Source: Pelobates cultripes | Lineage: Eukaryota; Chordata; Amphibia; Anura; Pelobatidae | Assembly (NCBI GenBank): GCA_933207985.1 | Contig: OW240916.1 | Span: 266,379,566 to 266,443,565, forward strand | Length of the DNA stretch: 64,000 bases | Direction of reading: 5' to 3' | Shown here: positions 20,561 to 32,560 of the stretch, one piece after another | How positions within the stretch are numbered: the stretch's first letter is position 1 | Layout: every line of letters begins with the position of its first letter | Program-made: the position numbers and the translations under genes | Notes under the pieces: model-generated | The model's input: the letters and a program-made list of their open reading frames with translations, nothing else | Database searches by the model: none | What the model was told of the DNA's origin: nothing

Positions 20561-23170
20561 GATAGAATGTATTGGTGGAAAATATTTAATTTAATTGACA
20601 CTATACAGGTAGCTACATGACCACAACTACCAGTCAGCAGATTGTATGACCTTAGATCTAAAATGCATTTTCCAACACCACTCAAGATTTCAGATTCTCT
20701 GGAATAAAATTTGCCCTCTCTCTAACATTTCTTCAAGGTTAAATTTAGACAATGCAGGCACATGATCTATCTCTATACTACAATATTTATTAATTTGCTC
20801 TGTAATTTGCTCTGACATCCCTGTCTTGTTCTGGTTATCCTTTGTGTGCTCACTGTATGTGTTGTAATAGTTTATATCATTATTCTGATTTCTGGAATCC
20901 TGACTAGCTCAAATCTCTTTATGCTATTTGTCACCATTTGTCATGTATAATGATGCCTATTTCAGGAAGTGTCTGTAATTTTTTTCAAGTGCAGGCACTC
21001 CTCTGGATAACATGCCTTGGCATATGACCTAGTCTGTGCTAGACAACTTATAATCAGTAAATGACATCAATATGTAGTAAGCATGCAATCATTGAGACTC
21101 GAGAAAAAGCAATTTATTCTACAGAAAATGGTTCTTCACAGTAACAACAATAGAGAAGTGGAATTCTCTACCCAAAGTAGTTGTTTTATCAGATTATATA
21201 GTTATATGAAAAAAGGGGCATATATTTGTTTTTATTACTGGGACCAGAACTGTTTTTGTTTTGTTTTGTTTTTTTGGGGGGTGGGGGGGTTGCTTTTTTT
21301 TGGATCAACAACATGGATGTGTGAAATTTTGATCTTGATGAACTTGTCTTTTTTCAATCTAAATGAATATGTAATATTGTAACTATGTAATTGTCTAATA
21401 TGCAGTGATGTCCTGGCATGAGGGCATGGTTGCTTTCAAGTACCCAGGTCTGATATTTTAAAAAGTTGGCATATATAGCACCTCTGCACCACACACAACA
21501 TGACAATAGATGCACAATTAATACATATCTGTATCCAGCCAGCTTTAAAATTCTAAAGTCTTAGGATTCCAATCCACAGAGCTGCTGATAACTAGGTATA
21601 ATAAACATGATTAAGGAGACTTTCATGTTTTTTATTGCCATTAGTTTTTTACCTGTGGCTCTTTTAAGATTTCGTTCCCTTGATGTTGACCTGGTAATCT
21701 ATGTAATTCACTTGTTCGCTTTCACATGCAGTTACCTAATCCTGATAATTTGTTTTGCCTTAATTAATCATCATGGCAAAGGCATGCAGACATTCTTTTA
21801 TCATTGTAATTTTTACAGCAGCACCTTAATTGTGTATAATTACACATTAATATTAATGTGATTAACCAATAAAACAATGAGGATAAAATGAATCCTAAAA
21901 TTACAATGTGCCTAGTTGGAACGGTACAGACCATGTCATTTCTGTGTTTACTAAAAACCTTAAGAGACAGTTGGGCTTCATAAAAATTTTGAAACTTCTT
22001 AAAAGTGTTAGCAGTATACCTGGAATCTGGAAAATCAGATAAACAGAAGACAGCTATAGACAGGATACCAGAAATCATACCAGAATACCAGAACCATATA
22101 AACTAGCCAAGGGATGGTTGGGTAGGAGAGAATAATCAGAAGGAGCCAGGTTCTGGAGTACAGAAGTCAAAGGAACAAGTGAAATCAAAATAACACTTTC
22201 AATAACACTATACTGAACTAATAGTCCATAAAAAAGCACAAAGCAGAAGTGTTACTGTAAATATATGCTTTCCCCTTGAGGTGTTGCCAATGACTGTTTC
22301 AGATGTCCTGCGAGAATCAGTATATGCAATTTGAAACCCAAGTATGATTCACATAATCATTCGGTATCTATTACAAATAAAGATGTGTAGGTACGGGGCC
22401 TGGCATTACACACGGGTTACCTGACCAAAAAATGTGCTAACACAAAATGTAGCAGAAAGACTGGATAGAGACCAAACAGTATCCTATCCTGCTTTTGACG
22501 AAAACTGGCAAACAAGGACAGAAGCATGGACAAAATTACACCAGGGAACAGTCCCCAGAAAGTTCAATGCAGGTGCATTATTAGGTGTGCCCAGAGCTAT
22601 GCTAAGTGGTGTCAGGGCACTAGAACTACGCAGGGAGTTCTTCAGAAGTGCTCTGGGCATGGTCTACCTTGAGTGGGTCTGGCCAAGGAGGCCAGCTACC
22701 TTTCCAGGTAGCATGGCCCATTTTGGGCACCACCAGGGATGCAAGTGATTCACTCGCAGACATGTAAAGACCCAACCAACCAACTTTCCTAATTTCATAT
22801 CTTCCAATATTGAAAGTATGCAAGTCAAGTAGGCTGTAACCCATTTTCAACCCTAGCTCAGATATTAAAATTCAGATTTTTAACTAATAAATGGAACAAG
22901 CACCATACCAGTCCACTAAAAACTCAATGAAGAGTTAATAAAATTAGAAATAAATGAGTCTGGTATTTTAGCCTGAAATGCATAACATATTTTTCTTTTA
23001 TCTCTGATACTACTGACCCCTCTATTGTATCAATTTCTTTATAATTGTAGAATGGAGATTTTTGAATTTTTCAATACTATAATGCTCTGGTTGATTTTTG
23101 CAACATGAAATCTGGAATATCTAAAGTGTCTACATTAAATATTATTATTTATTAGATTGAATTTACATTC
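20561..23170. other. 2.6-kb stretch, no gene seen
   Basis: Short frames only. The segment 22390-22870 is GC-richer and may be a repeat fragment, but I recognise no family in it. Confidence 0.45.
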
Positions 23171-23760
23171 ACCACTCTCACAGCCAGTGGCGTACATACC
23201 GGGTCGCAGTGGTCGCGGCTGCGACCGGGCCCGGCCCACCAGGGGGCCCGGCTGTCCTGCGACCCGGTATGTACCCACTGTGGCCAGCCTCTTCTCCTGG
23301 GGGGCCCAGGAGCCGGCCACCTCAGGGTCCCCCGAGGCTGGCCCTGGTGTCACCGGGCGGACAGGCTGGGGGGTGCGCGAGGGAGCACTCTCCCCTGTGT
23401 GCTCCCTCTTCAGCTCCCTCGCGCACCGCACTGATACCGGAGCCGGAAGATTACATCATCTTCAGTGACACCACTGGATCCCAGGGAATCCCCTCAGCAC
23501 TCCCAAAGGTAGGGAGGCTGGGGGATGACATTTTAAAAAAAACGTGTGTGTGTGTTAGAGTGTGTTAGTGTTAGAGTGTGTTAGTGTTAGAGTGTGTGTG
23601 TTAGTGTGTGTGTGTGTGTGTTAGAGTGTGTGTGTGTTAGTGTTAGAGTGTATGTTAGTGTTATAGTGTTACTGTGTGTGTCTGTTAGTGAGTCTGTTTG
23701 GTGTCTGTTAGTGAGTGTATGTTTTGTAAGTGAGTGTGTATGTGTCTCTGATTCATTCTG
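23171..23760. repeat. interspersed repeat, CAGTGGCGTACATACCGG end and GTGTTAG minisatellite
   Basis: It begins CAGTGGCGTACATACCGGGT. A GC-rich inverted pair follows: CATACCGGGTCGCAG..GGGCCCGG facing CCGGCTG..GCGACCCGGTATG. Then comes a GC-rich segment and a TGTGTTAGTGTTAGAG minisatellite (23540-23740). The CAGTGGCGTA start is typical of a hAT-type element, but I could not locate a matching right end or target duplication, so the right limit is approximate. Confidence 0.55.
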
Positions 23761-23800
23761 TACACCAAACTATCATATAAATATCTATTATTCTTTCCTG

Positions 23801-24200
23801 TGATCATTTTATAAATTTGTCTAAAATAACTTTGTCTACTTATAAATAACATAACAAAGCATTTTACTTTGCTGACAACACAAGTACTGAACTTTATGTT
23901 GGAATTACAGATGTAACAATTTGTGGTTTTGGTAAACTGCCATCATTAAGTCTGGTGTATAACAGAAGAGAATATAAAGTAAAGTGGCTTGTCAAAAAAA
24001 TAAATCTAAAAAGACCTTTTATATAAAGTTATATTCCATATTGCTAACATTACACTCTGTAAGGCTCCTTGAATGGACCAAAGAGATTTTGAAAGTAGAC
24101 ATTTGTAGCTTCTGGGAATTGCCTAATTTCCTTGTTGTATGTGACGGAAAATTTGCAGATCTAGTTTCCAATCGCTTCAATCTATTACTAAATTGTGATT
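23801..24200. other. spacer, no independent gene seen
   Basis: AT-rich DNA. Its right part (23980-24200) may be the decayed downstream region of the DIRS polymerase that continues to the right on the minus strand, but no motif proves it. Confidence 0.4.
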
Positions 24201-24491
24201 TCAGTCTGCAATAGTGTTTGAGAGACCTGGGAGATATTCCTCTTTTAAAACCATGTCTTGGTCTAAATAAACATACCAGAACCCTTTTGTAATATCGCCA
24301 TCATCTTTGTGCCTCCCAAAAGATTCAAATACTTTACTGAGCTGACCTTGTCCATCTTTAGAAATACACAACAATTTGATCTGTCTTTCAGAAAACATTT
24401 TAATGTATAAACACCAACAAGCAATTCTAAACAATTTATAGGCATAAGCAATTTGTCTGCTAACCATTTGCCTCCTGTGGATAGCTGTCAA

Positions 24492-24859
24492 TAGTGATGT
24501 CCCGAACGTTTCGCGAACGATTCACCACGGTTCGCCACAAACAGTTTGTTGCGGACTCATCATTGAGTAAACTTTGACACTGTACCTCACAGTCAGCAGA
24601 CACATTCCAGCCAATCAGCAGCAGACCCTCCCTCCCAGACCCTCCCACCTCCTGGACAGCTCAGTAAGAATGCAGCTTCACAATGGATGCTGTCCAGGAG
24701 GTGGGAGGATCTGGGAGGGAGGGTCTGCTGCTGATTGGCTGGAATGTGTCTGCTGACTGTGAGGTACAGGGTCAAAGTTTACTCAATGATGAGTCCGTGG
24801 TGAACCGTTCGTGGCGAACCGTTCGTGAACCGTTCAGCGAACAGTTCAGGACATCACTA
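24492..24859. mobile_element. fold-back hAT MITE
   Basis: A palindromic 368-bp element with ends TAGTGATGTCCCGAACG and TTCAGGACATCACTA. It is flanked by a perfect 8-bp duplication, GCTGTCAA, at 24484-24491 and 24860-24867. It interrupts the decayed DIRS polymerase. It is the same family as 16017-16330 and 19556-19948. Confidence 0.92.
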
Positions 24860-25926
24860 GCTGTCAACATTGCGCTTCACCACCCAAATTACTAGCTTCA
24901 GATCTTATGATAATAACAGGTAAGGATCCGAAAGTAGCTTTCCCATTCCATATCTGGTTATGGAACCTTGTCTCTTGTATCTGGAGTGAGAAAATTCCAT
25001 CTGCATAACTAAGGCCATCTCTTAACTATTGTGCTTTAAGGCTCTGAAGGGGATTTCCTGGATGTAAGACTCAGGACAGCTTCTTGAGTGTTAAAATAAA
25101 ACATTGAAATTTTACTTCTTGAGGCAAATTATAGTTTTTCTTGTTTATGATATAATCCAAATTGGTGAGTATCATAATAGTCTTATCCATGTGTTTGTGA
25201 ATAAAATGGAGAGCTTCTCTAAAATGTCATCCAGTTAAATTATTAGTCTGGTCACATAGGAATAAAGGAAGGGTTACTGCACTAACCAAAAATCAAAATT
25301 CAAGAGCCTGCGCAAAGCAGGGTCCAAGTACAGAAAATAAAGAAACCAAGTCAGTGAAACTAGATGCCAAATGTGCCACATTAGTCTGACACCTCAGCTT
25401 TGCAGTCTGCATAATTTTGGTGAAACACAATGGTGAGGAAGAAAGTCCAAATAGTATGCATGCAAATTGCCATTTGTGACCCATCCAGAGAAGCTGTTCT
25501 TGCTGATAGGAACCATGAATAGGCTAGGCATCATTTAGATTCATGGAACCTGAATGCTAACTCCTCAATAGAGGAGATCTTTTTTTCTAATGTAAGATTT
25601 CTAATGTAACTAAATTGTTGGCTTCCATATTATTATTATTATTATTATTATTGCCATTTATATAGCGCCAACAGATTCTGTAACGCTTTACAATATTATG
25701 AGAGGGGGGATTTAACTATAAATAGGACAATTACACGAAAACTTACAGGAACGATAGGTTGAAGAGGACCCTGTTCAAACGAGCTTACAGTCTATAGGAG
25801 GTGGTGTATAAGACACGTTAGGACAGGAAATATCAATCAAATAGGGTGGGAGTAAAATGGAGCTGGAGGATAGGGTAGAGTGCTGCCCTATAGCAGAGAG
25901 CAAGAGACAGGTATGTAAGGTAGAGG

Positions 25927-26349
25927 TTACTCTGGGAAGCCATAAGCTTTCCTGAAGAGATGGGTTTTACGGCTCTTCTTAAATGATTGAAGACTAGGGA
26001 AGAGTCTGATGGCAGTAGGCAGGCTATTCCATAGGAAAGGAGCCACCCGCGAGAGGTCTTGCAAGCGCGAGTTGGCTGTACAGGTGCGAGCAGTGGTCAG
26101 GAGGTGGTCACGGGCAGAGCGGAGGGAACGAGGAGGGGCATACCTATGGATCATTGAGGAGATATAAGAGGGGCTAGAATTGTTCAGTGCTTTAAATGTA
26201 TGGGTTAGCACTTTGAATTGACTCCTATAGGATACAGGGAGCCAATGTAAGGACTGGCAGAGGGGTGATGTGTGAGAGGACCGACTAGAGAGGAAAATCA
26301 GTCTAGCTGCAGCATTCATTACAGGCAATATGGCTTTTGTGGAGACCAA
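25927..26349 (-). pseudogene. L2 LINE ORF2 C-terminal fragment
   Basis: A 140-codon open frame with ILPVMNAAARLIF, LHWLPVSYRSQFKVL, RYAPPRSLRSA and SFKKSRKTHLFRKAYG. This is the post-RT region of L2-type LINE proteins. It follows the RT frame (26443-27435) after a break of roughly 90 bp with a frame change, and ends with a natural-looking stop before the 3' UTR. Confidence 0.85.
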
Positions 26350-26442
26350 TCAGGAGAGGGTTACAGTAATCCATGCGGGAAATTACTAGAGCATGGACAA
26401 GCTCTTTGGTCGCATCTTGCGTAAGAAAGGGGCAGATGCGGG

Positions 26443-27435
26443 CTATGTTTTGAGTTGGAACCTACAGGATTTGGCAACAAACTGGATGTGAGACTCAAAG
26501 GTGAGGCCAGAGTCAAGTATGACGCCAAGACAGCGTGCTTGCAAGGATGGACTTATGTGCATATCACTGACTTGAAGGGAGAGTGAGAGAGGAAGATCAG
26601 TATAAGGTGGAGGAAAGACAAGGAGTTCAGTTTTAGAGAGATTGAGTTTCAGAAAGCGTGAGGACATCCAGTCAGAGATGGAAGAAAGGCAAGCAGTGAC
26701 ACGTTGCAGGACAGCAGGGGAGAGGTATATCTGAGTGTCATCAGCGTACAGGTGGTAGTTGAATCCAAAAGAGGCAATAAGCTTGCCAAGAGAGGCAGTA
26801 TAAAGAGAAAATAGAAGGGGACTAAGGACAGAGCCTTGGGGAACTCCAACCGAGACAGGACGAGGGGAGGAGGTATACTTGGAAAAGGAGACACTGAATG
26901 AGCATTGGGAGAGATAGGAGGAAAACCAAGAGAGGACAGAGTCACAGAGACTGAGCGATTGAAGGAGGAGAGCATGATCAACTGTGTCAAAGGCAGCAGA
27001 GAGGTCAAGGAGAATTAATATGGAGTAGTAACCTTTGGATTTAGCTGTGATTAGGTCATTAGTGACTTTGATGAGAGCAGTCTCAGTAGAGTGGAGAGGG
27101 CGCAAGCCAGACTGAAGAGGGTCAAGGAGAGAGTTGGAATTGAGGAAGCGAGACACATGGGTAAAGACAAGTCTTTCCAAAAGCTTTGATGAGAAAGGGA
27201 GCAGGGATATTGGACGATAGTTAGAGGGGAAGCATGGGTCAAGAGATGTTTTTTTCAGGATAGGTATTACAGTAGCATGTTTAAGGTCAGCAGGAACAGT
27301 GCCAGAAGAGAGAGAGCAGTGAAAGATGTGAGTTAGGGTAGGCACAAGACAAGGGGAGAGAGATCTGATGAGGTGGGATGGGACAGGATCGAGCGGGCAA
27401 GTGGTGGGGCGAGAGGAATGGAGAAGCGCAACCAC
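26443..27435 (-). pseudogene. L2 LINE reverse transcriptase
   Basis: A 330-codon open frame covering most of the RT domain, which copies LINE RNA at a nicked target. Motifs appear in order: [57 protein letters not shown] (first catalytic Asp), [32 protein letters not shown] (catalytic Asp pair), [13 protein letters not shown] and [12 protein letters not shown]. All catalytic residues are present. The frame is closed early at the right edge of the thumb, and it lacks the start and endonuclease, so the gene is broken although the RT core reads well. Confidence 0.92.
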
Positions 27436-28610
27436 CTCTTGTTCAGTAGCCGGGGAGAAAGTCTGAAAGGTAGGGAAGGCATGATTTATGTGTGGTTGAG
27501 AAAGAGAGCGGCAAGGAGGGGAGAATTGTTTCCTTAGCTGTTCAATCTTGTTGGTAAAGTACCATGCAAAGCTATCAGCTGTAAGGTTAGTTTAAGGGGT
27601 GGCAACAGCAGGGCACAGAAGTGAGTTAAAGGTGTCAAAGAGACGTTTGGGATTGCGGGGGCATGAACTAATGAGAGAGGAAAAGTATGACTGTTTGGCA
27701 AGGGCAAGGGCTGCGCTGTATGAACGCAATATGAATCTATAATGGAAAAAGTCTGACTGGGTGCGAGACTTCCTCCAGGAGCGTTCAGCACAATGGGAGC
27801 AACTCTGCAGATAGCGTGTTGATTTAGTATGCCAAGGTTGGGGTCGTGTCCTCCTCGAGTTGCATGTTTGGAACGGGGCTGCAGCGTTCAAGGCAGAGGT
27901 GAGGGTAGTGTTATATGTGGAGATGGCCAGTGAGGGACAGGAGAGGGCTGGGATGGATAGCAGTTGTGAATCAATGTCTGCTGACAGCTGCTGGAGGTCA
28001 ATAGAGTTAAGGTTCCTCCTGAGTTGAGGGGGGTTAGGCTGAGGTTGTTGGGTCAGGGGTAATTGAGAGCAAATGATAAGAGGTGGTGATCAGAGAGAGG
28101 AAATGGAGTGTTGCAGATATTAGATACTGTACATGAATAAGAGAAAATAAGGTGGAGGGTATTTCCAGCTATATGGGTGGGAGAGTTAGCCCACTGCAAT
28201 AGTCCGAGGGAGGTGGAGAATCAGGGGAACTGGTAGAGAGGTTTGAATTAAAGGTAAATTTCTGTTGTGACCTATCAAACCTGCTATGGTATTTAGAACT
28301 CAGGCATCTGATGTAATTGTTAAAAAATGGGAAAACTGTACCCCAGTTTTTTGGAGAAAAGAGGGATAGTGGAAGTCTTACCTGGTGAAGATGGCAAACA
28401 AGAGTAAATATATTGTCCTTGATTTTTCCATAGTCTCCCTCTCTGGGAAAAGAATAAAGTAGACTGCTGAATGTCCACATAAGGTCTGCGGTTGTCTGGA
28501 GTGCTTTCTATTATGAGAGGAACAGCTGGGAAAGCACCCTTTGACTTTGCCAGCCCTCCTGAAAACCTTAGGGTTGAAAATGTTAAGGCATTTTTGGGCT
28601 TTGCCCAATG

Positions 28611-30036
28611 ATGAGAAAATACCGACTTATTTTCTGATTTCCTTAATAAAGGAAACAGTAAGCTTTAAGTCATGGCTTTGGCACAGAATGAGGAATAAGT
28701 GTCAATTGGGGGTACATTTCCATCAACAGAGCTCTACATTATTTATTTGCTAAAGCCAAATTGGCATTGCTAAGAAAATATATGGTTCCTTGAGCAATGG
28801 CTCTCAAAATTCTGTGTTAGAGTACCAGGTTATATTGCCTCTTCTGTTAAATAAAAAATGCTGGCAAGAGGTCCAGCTATATTTATTATTATTTATTATT
28901 TTTGTTTTTTTATATAGCGCCAGCAAATTCCACAGCTTGTCTTGTAAACGTTTTCAAGGTCCTATGCAAACCTTTTCTAGAAATTTTCCTTTAATTACCA
29001 AGTTATAAAATGACAGTAGGGTCTAAGTCAGTGGTCAAATACATCTTCTTTGGTTTATTTGGCATTTAGTCTGTAATTTATTTTTGGCCATTTTATCCAT
29101 AGATTTATTTGTAAATGTGAAAGACCGGGACCTACTCTGAAGATCAGCGGTGTCTGATCTGACCAAAATCAAACAGGTATTGACCTTTAGAGTCAAGGAT
29201 AAATGAATCCATATTTTCTAAAACACTATGGACATGACAGGTTCATAAGAAAATGTAAATATCTCAATTGAGGATGTTTGAAAGGAATCAGATTTGCTAC
29301 CTTTTGAGACTGTTTTTCATGATCGTGGGCAGAGGGTTTTTGTTTTGTCATTTATATACACACTGGTCAGTGCTGTGATGAGGGTGCAGTTCTTCAAAAG
29401 CATCTTTGTCTTTCCCCACAAACTGAGAGGGAACTGCTGAACACTAGCTGAAATGGAATTCCTGTGATACACAAGAAAGGATGTGAAAATGACATGAGGG
29501 AATGGGAGCCCTAGCACTATAGTAATGACCTGTGCAAGAAAAATGGCCATTCCTTGACCAAACCGGAGAGAGACAGCAGAGAAAATAGCACTCAGAAAAG
29601 ATGCAAGTGACTGGAACAAACGAAAATAACTAAATTACACAACTGAAGCAAAAGAGGTGAAAGGAAAATTTAAAGTAACAGAGTTAACAAAAACAAAAGA
29701 GAAATAGGCTCAATTATTATATAGAAGGCTGCAAGATGAAAAACAGTATGAAACCTAATATAATGCAGACTAATCCATATAATATAATGGGTAATACTTA
29801 ACTGGTGATCAGCTAAGAAAGAGGATGTGAGAGTTGCTTGTTTTATATGTTATTCTCCTACATGATTGGTTACTTGGTTTTCTACCTTATCAGGTTTAGC
29901 TGTGTTTTTTTGTTTTTTTTGGACCTAACTGTTCTGATTCTTGAAGTTGTAATATAATATGCATAAGCATAAATCGAGCTTCCTGTCTGTCATAAAATTT
30001 GCAATTCCCAGTGAATATCTAACAAATTATATTTTA
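28611..30036. other. spacer, no gene supported
   Basis: AT-rich DNA with a short L2-type tail near 28880-28935 (ATAGCGCCAGCAAATTCCAC). A 100-codon minus-strand frame at 29317-29619 has hydrophobic stretches, but I recognise no family. Part of the stretch may be the lost 5' region of the decayed DIRS. Confidence 0.45.
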
Positions 30037-30041
30037 GTGAA

Positions 30042-30991
30042 TGTGACAAACTCACTATTTATCATATAAGGACAGTTCTCTCCTAGTTCGTGTTATAAGT
30101 TTCCCATGAACACAAACATGTTTCCCCAGTTCGACAGCTGCAATCTACCGAACACCGACCACCCCCCTGGCTCATTAACTAAAAAGTAATCACAAAGTGC
30201 TCTCTCTGTGTGGCTGCTGTTCGTATAACTGAACAACACATGCTGTGGAAAACGGCGGCCATCTTGTCTCATGAACGTAGGCAAAGACACTTGGTCATCG
30301 ACTGTATGGAACTCAAAGTCAGATACATCCATGTGCAAACCTCGGTGAGTCAACGCCTGCTTCTGTTCCCAACAAGACATGAGAGCCCTGTTCGGTAGGA
30401 TTGTTCGCACGAACCAGGCGAACAATCGCTACCTATGATTTAGGGGAACCATTTGACATTTTGTTCATTTTGGAACTCCTGAAAGTGACGGACCATTACC
30501 ACTTTTTCTCTGGAGCTAATTTGGGCAGACGCCACATGTGTGGCCGGTCAAAACTTTACCCCGGTGGCAATTCGGCTATGTTCGTGGGATCTGATCGGTG
30601 TTTGGACATATTGGGCGCTCAGATCCAAGCTATCCGGGGATATAAGACTTGTGGGGGTTCCTATATGTGTTATGTGTATTTTGTTTAGTTTTTTTATAAT
30701 ATTTTGTACCTCTAGTGCCTGGGAGATAATTAGTTTAAGCAAAAGCATTCTCTCTTATCTCCCAGACACAGAGGCGCCTGGGCGGGTTTACTGTACAAGT
30801 GAATGGAGACCCCATGCTGGGGGTCTGTGTATATAAACAGGCCACTGGGTTATAATAAAACATTGTTCTTGTAACCTTCATCAAGTCTTGGCTCATGTTT
30901 GGGTATACCAGAGCTATAATCACTATTTCGCTTTGGGACTTGGGAGACTTACAACGGATATACTCAGTCGGAGTATAAAGGATCCATTACA
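30042..30991 (+). mobile_element. solo LTR of a retroviral/LTR element
   Basis: The segment starts TGTGACAAAC and ends GGATCCATTACA, with TG..CA ends. The flanking 5-mers GTGAA (30037-30041) and GTAAA (30992-30996) are a target duplication with one mismatch. Within it a TATA box (TATATAAACAG, about 30830) is followed within ~25 bp by AATAAA (30854), then a T-rich U5-like stretch, in LTR order U3-R-U5. No internal coding region adjoins, so it is a solo LTR left by recombination. The 110-codon minus-strand frame inside is a shadow. Confidence 0.75.
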
Positions 30992-30996
30992 GTAAA

Positions 30997-31954
30997 TAAT
31001 CCAGCAAATGTTTATTTCTCAGTGAAAGTTCTGCCTCCTGTCCATTCGGATAGGATTTATCTCAGTCATATTGTTTTTGTTTATGTAAAATAACGTAATT
31101 GCAACAATTTATATTGCATGGTAATAAAAAGAAAATTATTCCGACAAGCTATGAAAAATTCCTAGCATGGATTTATTTTAATATATTTGAAACCCTTTTA
31201 AAAATAAACTAAACTTTACAGTACAAAAAATACAGTTCAAAAAATATATAATAGTAATAATAATATAATAATAGCTAAAAAAATTATTTGCAAAGAATGA
31301 GGTCCAGCATGGACCTAAATTACCACCATCATATACTTTAATTTTTTCTTTCCCGGCCTGCCCACTTGTCCCATAAACATATTTATTTTTATATGAATGT
31401 ATAGTATTTACTTGTTTTTATTTTTATTTACCATAGTATGTTTCACATTAAAATTAGATAACTGCAGCTTTTTTTCCCCACTGGTAAAAATAGCTTGTGA
31501 CTTAGAAAAGGCTGAATATCTAACTGAACAAAAGCACAGAGGATAAGTGGAATATCTTTCCACAAATTCTACAAGGGTCAATCAAATGTAAAAAATATGA
31601 AAATGGCATTCAAAATATTTAAATAAGAGGGTCAATTGCATCTTATAACAAATATAAGCATAACAATTGTGGTGCAAAATAATAATTATATGGACTAAAC
31701 TTGAAAATGAAAAGCTCATAGCCAAAGAGAGCAAGACCAACACCCAAAAAATGTTTTTTTAAGTATGTTAATGCCAATAAAGGTTAAGAGTAAAAGTGTT
31801 GGTCCATTGGAAAGATAGGTGAGATAATCAAAAGGATTAGCACAAGGCAGAAATTCGAAATTATTTATTTTCTTCAGTATATAGGGAAGAAGTATCAATG
31901 CAAATATATATTTATAGATTTGCAAATCCCTGTTACAAAATCCTTACAACAAAC
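30997..31954. other. AT-rich spacer, no gene seen
   Basis: Nothing supportable apart from AT-rich simple-sequence drift. Confidence 0.5.
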
Positions 31955-32560
31955 AGGTGATTAGTTAACACAGGATATAGTGCTTCAGAAATTAAATAAA
32001 GTTAATGTAAACAAAGCCCCAGTGCCAGATGGTATTCATCCATGTGTTTAGTGAGCTTATTGTAGAAATATCCATGCCACTGTTTTTACTTTTTCAGGAT
32101 TCATTTCCTTCAGAACTTGTACTAGAGTGTGGGAGAAAAGCAGATATGGTGCCTATATTTTAAAATGGTCCAAAAGCTCAACCCGGAAACTACAGAAACA
32201 TCTTTGGTTTGAAACTATTTGAAGGGCTGTTAAGGGGATCATATTCAATAATTCATGTTGATCAAAAATATCATTAGCAGGAATCAATATGGTTTTATGA
32301 AAGACAGATCATGCCAAATGAACTTTATTGTGTTCTATGAAGAAGTTATTCAAAATATAAATCAGATTTTGCTAAGGCATTTGATACAGTTCTACACAAA
32401 AAGTTACTAGTAAATCTGAAATAAGTTGGTTTAGATGAAAAATCTAATTACTGGATAGAACACTAGCTTGAAAATAGAGTGCAGATTAAATTGGGTTGAG
32501 TTAGGAATAACATTAAATGAAAATAACTTGAGAACAATTATATATCACAAACTATGCAAC
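31955..32560 (+). pseudogene. CR1-like LINE reverse transcriptase remnant
   Basis: Across broken frames the translation gives NKAPVPDGIHP, CGRKADMVPIF, PGNYRN, then FYERQIMPNEL and SDFAKAFDTVLHKKLL. These parallel the CR1 RT order (GPDGI, the K/R-ADV-PIFKKG block, PGNYRP, the GF.KG.SC.TNL region, and D..KAFDTV). The first catalytic Asp region is recognisable. Stops are frequent. It is a dead fragment. Confidence 0.65.

Larger units (their letters stand above)
25629..28235 (-). mobile_element. L2-clade LINE, 5'-truncated
   Basis: On the minus strand the element runs from the end of the endonuclease domain (SDHHLLSFALN near 28080) through reverse transcriptase to a short 3' UTR. It ends in GTTGGCGCTATATAAATGGC and an (AAT)n tail at 25629, the expected terminus for L2-type elements. 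Most of the endonuclease is missing, so the copy is 5'-truncated at about 28235, as is common for target-primed LINE insertions. Frameshifts split the ORF. It lies inside the decayed DIRS polymerase. Confidence 0.88.
24201..28610 (-). pseudogene. decayed DIRS-type RT/RNase H, split by a MITE and an L2 LINE
   Basis: Reading the minus strand from right to left, DIRS polymerase blocks appear in the correct order. The RT N-terminal block lies near 28400-28270 (LSLFSPKNWGTV, and in another frame ITSDA.VLNTIAG). After the L2 insertion, the RT core lies near 25628-25400 (MVPISK, then GHKWQFACILFGLSSSPLCF with TKIM, the fingers/palm block just before the catalytic Asp pair). The RNase H/linker block lies at 24491-24201 (YLNLLGGTK in one frame, and EEYLPGLSNTIAD, the end of DIRS RNase H). 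Frames are shifted and the catalytic Asp pair is not seen. It is an old dead copy. Its tail is cut by the MITE at 24492. Confidence 0.65.

Noticed and set aside
22434..22748. 104-codon plus-strand frame in a GC-richer tract, considered as an exon
   Set aside because: No recognisable domain and no splice context that stands out. The overlap with a minus-strand frame suggests composition only.
29317..29619. 100-codon minus-strand frame with hydrophobic segments, considered as a chemoreceptor fragment
   Set aside because: No receptor motif could be matched, and neighbouring sequence shows no continuation.
30093..30425. 110-codon minus-strand frame
   Set aside because: It lies wholly within a solo LTR with clear TATA and polyadenylation signals, so it is a shadow frame.
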